Counted from the first letter of the stretch, positions 52,513 through 63,198 are shown. The stretch is 64,000 nt of DNA from Allobosea sp. Root483D1 (GCF_001429505.1 NZ_LMJW01000023.1:53579-117578); one strand, 5' to 3'. The notes: generated by a model from the letters alone, not told the origin. Translations and numbers: made by a program.

Positions 52513-53071
52513 CAAAGCCTCGAGAATCAGTCGGAAGCATAACAATGTCCGACAGACAACAATTTAGTTCGACGAACGTTCATATGCCGTTGCTCAATAA
52601 CTGTTGTTTGGACAGCCCTTCCGGCGAGATGCTAGCCCCGCATGAAGTTGAAGCGAAACGAGGCGACGGGCTTGCCAGTGACGCCATAGTATGATCGGCC
52701 AGCCGAACTTCTTGGTTCGCCAGCCGCGCACCCAATATTCCGGGTGGTAACCGGTCCTCCGCATGCTTCAGGAGGAACGTCCGCTTCCGGGCGTACTCAG
52801 CGTCGGCTCCTGGCGCATTTCGTCCGGGAAGCGGGTATGGCGGTTCTGGCCCAACCGCGACATTCGCAACGTCTGCTTTGAGCGCCCCGGCCCTGGTATC
52901 GTTGCGGTCGGCAGTGGCTGCTGTCCTGTCGACCGTCCTCGTTACCGAAGCGCCTTGGGGCGCCACAACGCCGCAATGTCACAAAGCGGGTGCATCAAGA
53001 TCTTAAATCGCTAAACTGCACAGACTGCGTCGCGGACTAACCACGACGGCCTATGCCTACCGTGAGGAACC
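52513..53071. other. Divergent intergenic region upstream of the giant autotransporter
   Basis: About 560 bases without a supported gene. It carries the dispersed repeat at 52776-52817 and must contain the promoters of the LuxR and autotransporter genes. Confidence 0.4.
52776..52817 (+). repeat. 44-bp dispersed repeat copy, shortened (42 bp)
   Basis: Left arm AACGTCCGCTTCCGGGCG, right arm AGCGTCGGCTCCTGGCGCA. GTC spacing is 23. Confidence 0.75.
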
Positions 53072-56000
53072 ATGATCTCCCGCCTGCGGCGCACCCTGCG
53101 CGAGACGACATCCTTCACCGCTCCTTCTGTACTCGCCACCGGCATCATCTCCGGGGCACTGTTGTTCCAGTCGGGTTCGGCGCAGGCACAACAGGTCTGG
53201 AACGGCGCAGGTTCGGATTTCAACACTCCGGCCAACTGGACGCCGAACACGGTGCCAGGTGTGGGCAACGTGGCCGTTTTTGACGGAACGACCCTGAACA
53301 ACAATCTCAGCATTTCCGCGAACACGTCGCTGGGCGCGATCACCTATAACGCAGGAGCCAGCCCATACGCGATCACACTGGGCGACAATCTCCAGTTATT
53401 TGGAAACGTTACCAACAACTCGGGCGTCGCTCAAACGATAAACGTCGGCAGCAAAGCTATTTACTTCTTCGCATCGGCCAATTCTGGAACTAACGTAAAT
53501 TATAACGTCACTTCTGGTGGAGAGGTCCAGTTCAGGGATAGCTCGGTTGGTGGACTATCGCGCTTCACCCTTGGAGTCGGCTCGACGCTCGCGATATTCG
53601 ACACCGCAAATGCCGTAGTCTTAGGCTCGCTAAGCGGCGCGGGGCTTATCCGGAACTTCGCCCCCAGTGCGTCGACGCTGACCATCGGGGGACTGAACGA
53701 AACCACTACCTTCTCCGGAACGATTGCTGAGGGCGGTGGCGGTGGGCTGCTCGGCCTTGAGAAGGTCGGCACGGGCACGCTTACCCTCTCGGGCACCAAC
53801 ACCTACACCGGTTTGACGACGGTTTCGGCAGGCACGCTCACGGTCTCTAACGGTAATGGCCTCGGTGCGATTTCCGGCGGAACGACGATCGCCGCGGGTG
53901 CGACGCTCGCCTTGACGGGTGGTATCACCGTCGGCGCCGAGGCGCTGACGCTTTCGGGGACTGGCGTGGCGGGGGTTGGCGCTCTCGCAAGCTTGAATTC
54001 AGGCGTCAACACCTTCCAGGGCGCGATCACCCTGGCGGCCGCCAGCAGCATCAATGTCCAAACCACGAGCTTGCTGAATCTTTCGGGCGGCATCACTGGA
54101 TCTAACACGGATCTGACGCTTGGCGGCTCCAGCAACAATGGCGGCACCATCAGTGGTGTGATCGCCATCGGCACCGGCTCGATCACGAAGTCCGGCTCCC
54201 AATGGACCCTCGCAGGCGCCAACACCTATTCCGGCCTCACGACCGTGAATTCGGGCACCCTGTTTGTGACAAACAGTCTCGGTCTCGGCTCGACGGCGAA
54301 TGGAACGGTAGTGGCATCGGGCGGGTCCCTTGCACTCGGCAGCGGTGTCAACATCGTTGGGGAGGCGCTCACGCTCTCGGGCACCGGCACAGGCGGCTTC
54401 GGCGCCCTCTTCGCGAGCGGCAGCACGAGCACCTATGGCGGAGACATCACTCTCGCAGCGGACAGCCAGATCAACGCCGGCCTTATGACCTTTCCAAGTA
54501 CGTTGACCGTCTCCGGCGCTATTACCGGCTCGGGCCAAAACCTGACCCTCGCCGGCCCCGGGACAGGGACCGTATCCGGGGTGATCGCCACGGGGACAGG
54601 CGGGCTGACGAAGATAGATGCAGGCACCTGGACGCTCACCGGCGCCAGCACCTATACCGGCGCGACGCAGGTCAATGGCGGGATGCTGCTGGTGAATGGC
54701 TCGCTCGCTTCCTCCACGGTCACCGTCGATACAGGCGCTACGCTCGGCGGCTCGGGCACAATCTCCGGGGCGGTGACGATCGCCTCCGGCGGTACGCTGT
54801 CGGCCGGCAACAGCCCGGGCACGCTCACGGTCGGATCGCTGGCGCTCAATGCCGGTTCGAACACCGTGTTCGAGCTCGGCACTCCTGGCGTCGCAGGCGG
54901 TTTGACCAACGACCACATCGTCGTCAACGGCATCGGTGCGGCCGGCAATCTGACGCTCGGCGGCACGCTGACCGCCAATGTCGCCTCGGCCGGCTATTAC
55001 CGGCTGTTCGACGTCACCGGCGGTGGCACGATCAGCGGTAGTTTCTCTTCGCTTGCCCTGACTGCGCCCAGCGTTCCGGGCGCGACCGGGACGGTCTACA
55101 GCATGCCTGCCGGCGTACCGCCGCAGGTCAACCTCGCGGTGATCGGCTCCGGGCAGAACCTGCAGTTCTGGGACGGCGCAGACCAGGCCGGCAACGGCGC
55201 GGTCAATGGTGGGACCGGCACCTGGAACAGCAGCAACACCAACTGGGCGGTGGCGCCGGGCGAAATCGGCTTCAATGCCCCGTGGTTGAGCTCGGTCGGC
55301 GTTTTCCAGGGCACAGCCGGCACGGTCACGGTCGCAGGCACGCAGGATTTCGACACGCTGCAGTTCAACAGCGACGGCTACATGCTGAACGGCGGCACAC
55401 TGCGTTTCGGCGTTGCCGCTGGCGGCACGATCAATACCTCCGCCGGTGTCACCACGACGATCGGCTCGACCATCATCGATGGGGCCGGGACCAGCCTGAC
55501 CAAGGTCGGTACCGGCACGCTGGTGCTCTCCGGCACCAACAGCTATTCCGGCGGCACGCTGCTCAACGCTGGCACCCTCGCCGTTGGATCGGCGAGCGCG
55601 CTCGGCACAGGCACGCTTCAGATGGCGGACGGGACGACGCTTCGTGCCAATGCCCCGGCTCTCACGCTAACCAACGCCCTCGCATTGTCGAGCGGCACCG
55701 CCTTCGTCGACACCGGTTCGTTGAATTTTGGCTTGGCTGGCGTCGTCAGCGGCACAGGCACGCTCTCCAAGATGGGCGCCGGCGTACTGACGCTGTCGGG
55801 CGTCAACAGCTATACCGGCGCGACCTGGATCCAGGATGGCACGCTGCGGATGGGCGGGGCGGGCGTCCTGCCGAACCAGACGGCGGTGCAGATTTCGGCC
55901 GGGGCGATCTTCGATCTCAACGGCATGACCCAGACGATCGGCTCGCTATCGGGGACCGGCGACGTGCTGCTGGACGGCACGACGCTGACCGCGGGAGGCA

Positions 56001-57754
56001 ACAACAGCAGCACGACCTTCTCCGGCACGATTTCGGGCGCGGGCTCGCTGCTCAAGGCCGGCACCGGCACGCTGACGCTGAACGGAACGAACACCTACAC
56101 GAGCGTGACCCAGGTGCTCGGCGGCAGGCTCGTCGTCGACGGCTCGGTCGCGAGCCCGGTGATCGTGATGCCCGGCGCCACGCTCGCCGGCTCCGGCTCG
56201 GTCGGCGCGACGACCGTCGGTGGCACGCTTTCGCCGGGCAATTCGCCGGGCACGCTGACCATCAACGGCAACCTCGTGATGGGCGTCGCCTCGACCTATA
56301 TCGCCGAGGTGCAGGGCACGGTGTCGGACCGGGTCAACGTCACCGGCACGGCCTCGTTGGCGGGCACGCTGCGGATCGTGCCGCTCGGCGGCGCCTACAG
56401 CTTCTCCGCGCCCTACACGCTGCTCTCGGCAGCCGGCGGGCTCGGCGGCACGAGCTTCAGCCCGGTCGACACCACCGGCTCGTTCGGTGACGGCGTCACT
56501 ACGACGGTGAGCTACACCGCCAACGATGTGCAGCTGACGCTGGCGCCGAAGGCACTGGCGCCAATCGTGACGCCGACGCTCGGCGTCGCGGCGCCGCGCA
56601 ACGCCGCCTCGGTCGCTTCGGCCATCGACAGTGCGGTGGCCAATGGCGTAGACCCGTCCGCGCTGTTCGGGATTTACAACCTACCGGCGGCGGCGATCCC
56701 GGCGGCGGTGAACTCGCTCTCGGGCGAGATTCATACGGCCGTGCCCGCGATGGCGCATGTCGCCTCCGATCAGTTCCTGCGCACGATGCTCGACGGCTCG
56801 GGCAGCGGCCGGCTCACTGGCACGCCCGGCGGCCCAGGTGGCGCCACGAACTTCACCGCCGATCTGCCCTCGAAGCAGGACGGGCCGGGCCGCCCGACCT
56901 TCGATCCGGCGCGCTTTTCCCTCTGGGGCGCGACGTTCGGCTCGACCGGACGCAATGATGGCGACCGGGCCGTGGGGTCGGCGAGCCGGAACCTCTCCGA
57001 TGCTCATGTCGCGGTCGGCGCCGACATCCGGCTCGGCTCCAACACCGTCGCGGGCGTCGCGGTCGCGGGCGGCCAGGCGCGCGCCTCGCTCTCGGGCGGG
57101 CTCGGCAAGGCCGAGGCCGATGTCTTTCAGGCCGGGCTCTATGGCCGCACCACGCTGGGCACCGTCAACCTTGCCGCCGCGCTCGGCTATGCCCGGCTCG
57201 ACACCGACACCACCCGCGCCATTACCGCGCTCGGCCGCGCGGGCGTCACCGCTTCCTACGCGACGCAGGCCTGGAGCGGCCGGATCGAGGCGAGCCTCCC
57301 GGTCGCGAGCTGGGGCGGCATCACCCTCTCGCCGCTCGCCGCCTTCCAGGCGGTGCGGGCGAGCAGCCCGGCCGCGATCGAGCGGGACGTGGCTGGCGCC
57401 GGCCCCGGCCTGCTGACGCTGGCCAGGCGCAGCGACATGACCAGCCGCAGCGAGCTCGGCCTGCAGCTCGACGCCAACCTGATCGCGGGCGCCTCTCCCG
57501 TCACCGGCTTCGTGCGCGCCGCCTGGGCGCATTACTACCAGCGCGACGCCGACCTGACCGCCGCGCTCAACGGCCTGCCCGGCGCGAGCTTTGCGGTGAC
57601 CGGCGCCAAGCCAGACCGCAACGCTGCACTTCTCGCGGCAGGAGCCGACATCAGGCTCAGCCAGAGCGTCAGCCTCGGCATGCGGCTCGACTCGGAGCTG
57701 TCCGGGAACACGCGACGTGTCGGCGGGACGGCGCAGCTCAGGGTCAGCTTCTGA
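53072..57754 (+). CDS. Giant autotransporter with PATR passenger repeats
   Basis: A 1560-residue type V secretion protein. An extended signal peptide (to about residue 40, ending GSAQAQ) is followed by a beta-helix passenger with at least six autotransporter-associated beta-strand repeats, for example GTLTLSGTNTYTGLTTVSAG, WTLAGANTYSGLTTVNSGTL and GVLTLSGVNSYTGATWIQDG. The last 280 residues form the outer-membrane barrel (RFSLWGATFGSTGRNDGDRA) and end in Phe. The passenger is displayed on or released from the surface, likely as an adhesin. GAGG precedes ATG 53072. Confidence 0.93.
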   Translation: MISRLRRTLRETTSFTAPSVLATGIISGALLFQSGSAQAQQVWNGAGSDFNTPANWTPNTVPGVGNVAVFDGTTLNNNLSISANTSLGAITYNAGASPYAITLGDNLQLFGNVTNNSGVAQTINVGSKAIYFFASANSGTNVNYNVTSGGEVQFRDSSVGGLSRFTLGVGSTLAIFDTANAVVLGSLSGAGLIRNFAPSASTLTIGGLNETTTFSGTIAEGGGGGLLGLEKVGTGTLTLSGTNTYTGLTTVSAGTLTVSNGNGLGAISGGTTIAAGATLALTGGITVGAEALTLSGTGVAGVGALASLNSGVNTFQGAITLAAASSINVQTTSLLNLSGGITGSNTDLTLGGSSNNGGTISGVIAIGTGSITKSGSQWTLAGANTYSGLTTVNSGTLFVTNSLGLGSTANGTVVASGGSLALGSGVNIVGEALTLSGTGTGGFGALFASGSTSTYGGDITLAADSQINAGLMTFPSTLTVSGAITGSGQNLTLAGPGTGTVSGVIATGTGGLTKIDAGTWTLTGASTYTGATQVNGGMLLVNGSLASSTVTVDTGATLGGSGTISGAVTIASGGTLSAGNSPGTLTVGSLALNAGSNTVFELGTPGVAGGLTNDHIVVNGIGAAGNLTLGGTLTANVASAGYYRLFDVTGGGTISGSFSSLALTAPSVPGATGTVYSMPAGVPPQVNLAVIGSGQNLQFWDGADQAGNGAVNGGTGTWNSSNTNWAVAPGEIGFNAPWLSSVGVFQGTAGTVTVAGTQDFDTLQFNSDGYMLNGGTLRFGVAAGGTINTSAGVTTTIGSTIIDGAGTSLTKVGTGTLVLSGTNSYSGGTLLNAGTLAVGSASALGTGTLQMADGTTLRANAPALTLTNALALSSGTAFVDTGSLNFGLAGVVSGTGTLSKMGAGVLTLSGVNSYTGATWIQDGTLRMGGAGVLPNQTAVQISAGAIFDLNGMTQTIGSLSGTGDVLLDGTTLTAGGNNSSTTFSGTISGAGSLLKAGTGTLTLNGTNTYTSVTQVLGGRLVVDGSVASPVIVMPGATLAGSGSVGATTVGGTLSPGNSPGTLTINGNLVMGVASTYIAEVQGTVSDRVNVTGTASLAGTLRIVPLGGAYSFSAPYTLLSAAGGLGGTSFSPVDTTGSFGDGVTTTVSYTANDVQLTLAPKALAPIVTPTLGVAAPRNAASVASAIDSAVANGVDPSALFGIYNLPAAAIPAAVNSLSGEIHTAVPAMAHVASDQFLRTMLDGSGSGRLTGTPGGPGGATNFTADLPSKQDGPGRPTFDPARFSLWGATFGSTGRNDGDRAVGSASRNLSDAHVAVGADIRLGSNTVAGVAVAGGQARASLSGGLGKAEADVFQAGLYGRTTLGTVNLAAALGYARLDTDTTRAITALGRAGVTASYATQAWSGRIEASLPVASWGGITLSPLAAFQAVRASSPAAIERDVAGAGPGLLTLARRSDMTSRSELGLQLDANLIAGASPVTGFVRAAWAHYYQRDADLTAALNGLPGASFAVTGAKPDRNAALLAAGADIRLSQSVSLGMRLDSELSGNTRRVGGTAQLRVSF

Positions 57755-57864
57755 GGGAGGCAGTTGGAGCAGCACCGCCGCGGCTCAGGCTAGGCTCAGG
57801 ACCTGTTAATCTGATCCGTAATTCAGCAACGGGTCGGCTTTGGCCGCTCCGCTGCCGCGCACCT

Positions 57865-57908
57865 AAAGTCCACTTTCTGGCACAGAGCCGGAGTGCAGTT
57901 GTGGCGCA
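57865..57908 (+). repeat. 44-bp dispersed repeat copy
   Basis: Left arm AAAGTCCACTTTCTGGCA, right arm GGAGTGCAGTTGTGGCGCA, with GTG for the second GTC at spacing 25. Confidence 0.75.
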
Positions 57909-58085
57909 TTTCACCCAGTCAAGGGATGGGCGATTCTGGCGCGAGGTGGTCTCAACGCGCAAGCGACGGGTTGGGCCCGCAGCCAGCCGAGCGAGCAATA
58001 GCAGCAACAGATGAGGCTGACTCAGTGCGAGAACTCTGGCACTGCATGCCGCCAGAGCCACTTTGGTGAGGGGAAAGGCTTGAGC

Positions 58086-59111
58086 ATGGCCGATATGACA
58101 GGCGCTATTGCGCCGCGCGCTCATTTCGGGACGTTTTCCGATCCGGAGGCCATGGCAACCGCGCTCAACGGCATCGGTCCCGGCGCGGCGGGACCACACC
58201 CCAGGGGACGCAAACTTCCGAGCTTCCATGGCATGCTGGCTCGCGCGACGCTTGGCGCGATCAACGCCGGAGCCGGCAAGTTCAGCCGGGGGATTCCCCA
58301 GAGCGCGGGCATTCCCAACGCGCACATCTTCATGTTCGCCACCGAGCCCGACCTGTCGCGCCATATCTCGGGACATGTGCTGGGAGGCTCCCATATCTTC
58401 CACTGCCGCCCCAACGACCGCGCCGTCACGCGCTCCCCCGCAGAACAGCCCTGGGCGTTCGGCATCTTGATGGTGCCTTTCGATGTGCTCGCGACCGCCG
58501 CTCCGCAGGTGACCGGGCTCGCCAGCGGCATGCCGCTTAACGACGATCGGATGATCCGCGTGCCGGAAACGGCGCTGGCCCGGCTGGTCTCGCTGATGTC
58601 CGACCTGTCGCGCCTGGCGCGGGCCACGCCCTGGATGCTCGAGGCTCCGGAGCCGGCTCGGGCCCTTGCTGGCACGCTTCTGGAGGCGCTGCTCGCTTGC
58701 CTCACGCAGGGGCTGGCAAGCCCGGACCGTGCAGCGCACGGTCGCCATCGCCAGATCGTCGCACGCTTCGAAACGGTGTTGAGGGAGCGACCCGAGGATA
58801 CACTATCAGTCCCCGACCTGTGCGCCGCGGTCGGGGTGGCCGAAAGGACGCTCAACCTCGCCTGCCAGGAGTTCCTTGGGCAGAGCGCGTTCCAATATGC
58901 CCGCGAGCGGCGCCTCGATCAGGTCCGCCACAGGCTGCTGGCGTCCGATCCCGCCACGACCCAGGTCACAGGCATTGCGATGCAATACGGCTTCTGGGAA
59001 CTCGGGCGTTTCGCCCGGGCGTATCGCCTGCGCTTTGGCGAGCGCCCCTCGGATACGCTGCGAAGGGCTGCCGCCTCGGCCGCCCCGGCTATTCATGCCG
59101 GAATCGCATAG
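58086..59111 (+). CDS. AraC family transcriptional regulator
   Basis: About 341 residues. The C-terminal HTH has VPDLCAAVGVAERTLNLACQ and VTGIAMQYGFWELGRFARAY, as in AraC proteins. The N-terminal sensory half has no recognised family. ATG 58086 with GGGAAAGG upstream is preferred over the longer frame from 58011. It lies between two autotransporter genes on the same strand and probably regulates one or both. Confidence 0.87.
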   Translation: MADMTGAIAPRAHFGTFSDPEAMATALNGIGPGAAGPHPRGRKLPSFHGMLARATLGAINAGAGKFSRGIPQSAGIPNAHIFMFATEPDLSRHISGHVLGGSHIFHCRPNDRAVTRSPAEQPWAFGILMVPFDVLATAAPQVTGLASGMPLNDDRMIRVPETALARLVSLMSDLSRLARATPWMLEAPEPARALAGTLLEALLACLTQGLASPDRAAHGRHRQIVARFETVLRERPEDTLSVPDLCAAVGVAERTLNLACQEFLGQSAFQYARERRLDQVRHRLLASDPATTQVTGIAMQYGFWELGRFARAYRLRFGERPSDTLRRAAASAAPAIHAGIA

Positions 59112-59208
59112 TCGGCGATAGGTGCGGGGCTATGTTTGTGGCGGATTGCACCTGTCAGGATTCGGGGTCCATGCGACCCTGAGAGCCAAACTCCTGCCAG
59201 GCGCGCAT

Positions 59209-62200
59209 ATGGCTCGTCGTGCGAAGCGACGGGCCGACTGCCGGGGTTTGCCTATGCCTATGTCGCGTGAAACACGTTCCGTCAGGCTTTCTCCCCTCCT
59301 GCCCCCGCGCTGCTCTTCACCCCTCGTCGTCGCACGCCTGCCGGCGCGCGGTTCGGTTTCGGTCGCAGCGCTTGTGCTCGCAGTCGGCGTTGCCGCGGCG
59401 CCGATGGCTCAGGCCCAGCAGATAACGCAAGGCGGTGGTGGCGCTGCGGGCGGCATCGCCGGCGGCGGCGGTGGCGCCGGGGGTAGCGGCGAGGGTACTG
59501 GCCGTGGATTTGGGGGCGCGGGCGGCTCCGGAGCAGCAGGACCAGCGGGATTGGCTCTTGCTGGTGCCGCAGGGGGCCACACTACAAGAGGCGGCATAGG
59601 CGGGGTGGCAGGAACTCCGAACGATCTTGCGGCAGGTGGCGGCGGTGGCGGCGGCGGCGGCAGCAACAGCTTGTCCGCCGGCGCTGGCGGCGCTGGCGGC
59701 GGCGGTGGCAACATCGACTCCACGATCGGCTTCTATTCGCTGGGCGCCGGCTATCTCGGATCGTCCGGCAGCACCGGCCTCGGCGGCCTTGGTGGTGGTG
59801 GTGGTGGTGGCGGCGGCAGCGGTGGGCTGGTGCTGACGGGCCCGGTCGTCAATGTGACGACCAACGGCTTCGATGTGACCGGCGGCGCCGGTGGCGGCAG
59901 CGTTGCTGGCGGCGGTATCGCCGGCATCGGCGGCGGCGGCGGCGCGGGGCTGGTGCTGCTCAACGGCGGCTCAGTGACAATCTCCGGCAGCGTCATTGCC
60001 GGCGGGGCCGGCGGCAATGCGGGGTCAACGGGCGGCGGCGGCGGCGCGGGGCTTTTTCTTTACGGCGGCGGCGCGCTGGCCAATCAGTTCGGTGCCATCC
60101 GTGGCGGGAATGGCGGCGGCATTTCCCTGTCGGCCAATTCCGGTGGCGACGGCGGCGTGGGCGTCCTCAGCAATCTCGGGACGATCGGCAACCAGGCGAC
60201 GATCGCGGGGGGCACTGGAGGCTATGGTGTTACTGGCGGCGGCCGAGGCGGCATAGGCCTGGCCGCCTGGGGCGGCAGCGTCGTAAACGAAGCGTCGGGG
60301 ACGATCTCTGGCGGAGAGGGCGGCAGCTTAAGTCAACCAGGCCGCTTCTTTCCGGCGGGCAGCGGTGGCGCGGGCGTGCAATTCCTCGACGGACAGGCGG
60401 CAAGCCTGTCCAATGCGGGCACGATCGAAGGCGGCGCGGGGGGCGCCACCCCAGCCGGAGACAACCCCCTCGGCTTGGGCGGGGTGGCCGTGGGCGGCGC
60501 GCTGAGCGGCAACATCTCCATTGTCAACTCCGGAACGATCAACGGCGGCGTCGACAGCAGAAGTGCAGTGAGATCCAACGCCATCTCGCTATTCGGCAGC
60601 GGCAACCGCCTGGAATTGCGCGCGGGCTCGACCATCAACGGCAATGTCCTGGTGTCGGGCGGCGCCGGCAACACACTGGTGCTCGGCGGTGCGACCGATG
60701 CCAATTTCGACGCGTCCCAGATCGGCGCGACGCAGCAATATCGCGGCTTCGACACCTACGAGAAGACGGGCGCGAGCACCTGGACGCTGACAGGGACCGG
60801 CAATCAGACCTGGTCGGTCGTGACCGGGGCGCTGAAGGCCGACACCAACAGCCTTGCCGGAAGCGTGCAATTCGCAAGCGGTGCGGGCAGCCGCAGCGTT
60901 ACATTCGATCAGGCTTTCGACGGGACGTATAGCGGCACGATCGTCGGCACCGGCACGGTGACCAAGACCGGTACGGGCACGGTGACCTTGGCCGGGCTAT
61001 CGTCGGTCGATTGGACGATTTCGGCCGGGGGGCTGATCACCGCGGCCGAACGCTTCGGCGGCAATACGGCGGTCGCGGCCGGGGCGTCGTTGACCTTCGA
61101 CCAGGTGGCCGCCGCGACCTATGCCGGCGGGTTGTCGGGATCGGGCAGAGTCCGCAAGACCGGCTCGGGCCGGCTGAGCCTGACGGGCGATTCCTCAGCC
61201 TTCACCGGCGGGGCCACTGTCGAGAACGGCACGCTCTTCGTCAACGGCACGCTCGCGCGGTCCGCCGTCACCGTCCTGAGCGGCGCGACGCTTGGCGGCA
61301 ACGGCACCGTCGGCTTCACCACAATCCAGTCGGGCGCGACCATCGCGCCGGGTAACTCGATCGGCACCTTGAACGTCAACGGCAACCTGGTACTGGCGCC
61401 GGGCTCGACCTACGAGGTCGAGATCGCCGGCAACGGCGCCTCCGACCAGATCGCCGCAACGGGGGTTGCCACGGTCACCGGCAGCCTGGTCGGGGTCACG
61501 GCGCTCGACCCGCAGACCAGCTACACCACTGGCCAGCGCTATACGATCATCACCGCTACCGGCGGGGTCAACGGCACCGTCGGGGGCGCGGTCTCGCGCT
61601 CGGCCTTCCTCGATCTGATGGTCGAGCACCGGCCAAACCGGGTCGATCTCGTCATCGCGTTGAAGGACACGCCGTCCGTGACGCCTCCCGGCTCTGGCCC
61701 GACTACCCCGCCGGCGATCTTCGGGACGGTGGCGCAGACCCGCAACCAGTTCGCCACCGCAGCCGGCCTGGACACGCTGCCGCAGGCCGGCGGCACGCTG
61801 GCGCTCTACAACAGCCTCTTGATGCTCGATGCGCCTTCCGCCCGCCAGGCCTTCGACGCGCTCTCGGGCGAGATCCACGCCTCCGCCAAGAGCGCGCTGG
61901 TCGACGAGAGCTGGCTCTTGCGCGCGGCGATTAACGACCGGCTTCGCTCGGCCTTCGGCGCGGTCGGCGCTAGCCCGATGGCGACGCTGAACTACGGCTT
62001 CAGCGCCGACCTCGCCCCGAGCGCGACAGGGCCGATGCCCAGGCTCAGGACCGACCGCTTCGCGGTATGGGGCCAGGGCTACGGCTCCTGGGGACGGACC
62101 GACAGCGACCGCAACGCCGCCAAGCTGACCCGCTCGACCGGCGGCTTCCTGATCGGCGCAGATGTCGCGGTGTTCGACACCATGCGCTTGGGCGTAGTCG

Positions 62201-62892
62201 CCGGCTACAGCCGGAGCGAGTTCGACGCGAACGCGAGGCTCTCCTCGGGCGAGAGCGACAACTATCATTTCGGCCTCTATGGCGGCGGCCAATGGGGCGC
62301 GCTCGGCCTGCACGCCGGCGCGAGCTACACCTGGCACGATATCGAGACCCGCCGCACCGTCGCCTTCGCCGGATTCGGCGACAGCCTGAAGAGTGACTAC
62401 GACGCCGGCACGGCGCAGGTTTTTGGCGAGCTCGGCTATCGCGTCGATCTCGGCCAGACCGTGCTCGGCAAGGTGGCGCTGGAGCCGTTCGCCGGGCTGG
62501 CCTATGTCAACCTGCACACGGACGGGCTCAGCGAGACCGGCAGGGCGACGGCGCTGACGGCCCGCAGCGACGACACCAGCCTCGGCTACTCGACGGTGGG
62601 CTTGCGCGGCTCGACCACGTTCGCACTGCAGGGTATCGACCTGACCCTGCGCGGCGGCCTCGCCTGGCGCCATGCCTTCGGCGATGTCGACCCGAAGGCC
62701 ACGCTAGCCTTCGCCGGCAGCAACCCGTTCTCGGTCGCCGGCCTGCCGGTCGCCAGGGACGCCGCCATCGTCGAGGCCGGGCTCGACCTCGCCATCAGTA
62801 AAAGCGCTGCTCTCGGCCTGGCCTATACCGGCCAGCTCGCCAAGGACGCCCAGGACCACGCCTTCAAGGCAAACCTCGCGGTCAGGTTCTGA
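59209..62892 (+). CDS. Glycine-rich autotransporter
   Basis: About 1227 residues. The signal peptide contains AALVLAVGVAAAPMAQAQQ. Residues 70-300 are extremely Gly-rich (runs such as GGGGAGGSGEGTGRGFGGAG), then come two or more beta-strand repeats (GASTWTLTGTGNQTWSVVTG, SGRLSLTGDSSAFTGGATVE) and a C-terminal barrel (DRFAVWGQGYGSWGRTDSDR) ending in Phe. The start is uncertain: 59209, 59254 and 59260 are all ATG. A Gly-rich passenger suggests a flexible surface fibre or adhesin. Confidence 0.9.
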   Translation: MARRAKRRADCRGLPMPMSRETRSVRLSPLLPPRCSSPLVVARLPARGSVSVAALVLAVGVAAAPMAQAQQITQGGGGAAGGIAGGGGGAGGSGEGTGRGFGGAGGSGAAGPAGLALAGAAGGHTTRGGIGGVAGTPNDLAAGGGGGGGGGSNSLSAGAGGAGGGGGNIDSTIGFYSLGAGYLGSSGSTGLGGLGGGGGGGGGSGGLVLTGPVVNVTTNGFDVTGGAGGGSVAGGGIAGIGGGGGAGLVLLNGGSVTISGSVIAGGAGGNAGSTGGGGGAGLFLYGGGALANQFGAIRGGNGGGISLSANSGGDGGVGVLSNLGTIGNQATIAGGTGGYGVTGGGRGGIGLAAWGGSVVNEASGTISGGEGGSLSQPGRFFPAGSGGAGVQFLDGQAASLSNAGTIEGGAGGATPAGDNPLGLGGVAVGGALSGNISIVNSGTINGGVDSRSAVRSNAISLFGSGNRLELRAGSTINGNVLVSGGAGNTLVLGGATDANFDASQIGATQQYRGFDTYEKTGASTWTLTGTGNQTWSVVTGALKADTNSLAGSVQFASGAGSRSVTFDQAFDGTYSGTIVGTGTVTKTGTGTVTLAGLSSVDWTISAGGLITAAERFGGNTAVAAGASLTFDQVAAATYAGGLSGSGRVRKTGSGRLSLTGDSSAFTGGATVENGTLFVNGTLARSAVTVLSGATLGGNGTVGFTTIQSGATIAPGNSIGTLNVNGNLVLAPGSTYEVEIAGNGASDQIAATGVATVTGSLVGVTALDPQTSYTTGQRYTIITATGGVNGTVGGAVSRSAFLDLMVEHRPNRVDLVIALKDTPSVTPPGSGPTTPPAIFGTVAQTRNQFATAAGLDTLPQAGGTLALYNSLLMLDAPSARQAFDALSGEIHASAKSALVDESWLLRAAINDRLRSAFGAVGASPMATLNYGFSADLAPSATGPMPRLRTDRFAVWGQGYGSWGRTDSDRNAAKLTRSTGGFLIGADVAVFDTMRLGVVAGYSRSEFDANARLSSGESDNYHFGLYGGGQWGALGLHAGASYTWHDIETRRTVAFAGFGDSLKSDYDAGTAQVFGELGYRVDLGQTVLGKVALEPFAGLAYVNLHTDGLSETGRATALTARSDDTSLGYSTVGLRGSTTFALQGIDLTLRGGLAWRHAFGDVDPKATLAFAGSNPFSVAGLPVARDAAIVEAGLDLAISKSAALGLAYTGQLAKDAQDHAFKANLAVRF
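59791..59817. repeat. GGT/GGC trinucleotide run in the autotransporter
   Basis: Six GGT units in a row followed by GGC units, coding for polyglycine inside the passenger. Gain or loss of units would keep the frame and change the length of the Gly tract. Confidence 0.8.
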
Positions 62893-62913
62893 AAGAGGGC
62901 TGGCGAGGCGCGT

Positions 62914-63111
62914 CTAGGACGCGATCGCCAGAGCGATGGCGATGGCAAGTAACAAAGGACCCATCCACTTGAAGTGGCTGACCAGCGTCGTCACCCAATG
63001 CGGCTGGTTGGCGGCATTGCCGGACAACGGCAGATAACCGAGGCCGGCGGCCGTCATCCATAGGCCTCCACAAAACATGATGAACTCGTCGATATAGGCT
63101 ACGATCAACAC
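62914..63111 (-). CDS. Small membrane protein
   Basis: About 65 residues. Two hydrophobic segments (IMFCGGLWMTAAGLGYL and MGPLLLAIAIALAIAS) make it a likely inner-membrane protein. The GTG start at 63111 follows AGAAGG by 6 bases; the longer frame to 63264 would read through the dispersed repeat. It is wedged between the 3' ends of two converging autotransporter genes. Function unknown. Confidence 0.55.
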   Translation of the reverse strand: MLIVAYIDEFIMFCGGLWMTAAGLGYLPLSGNAANQPHWVTTLVSHFKWMGPLLLAIAIALAIAS

Positions 63112-63198
63112 TGTTGCCTTCTGTAAGAGAGTCGTCCCTTTACTCGTCGAAGACGTGGTCCGAAAAGGTCGCAGTCTGAATCCGGCGTGAGAGTGCGC

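Noticed and set aside
61195..62673. 492-codon minus-strand frame
   Set aside because: It is antisense to the Gly-rich autotransporter barrel and has shadow composition.
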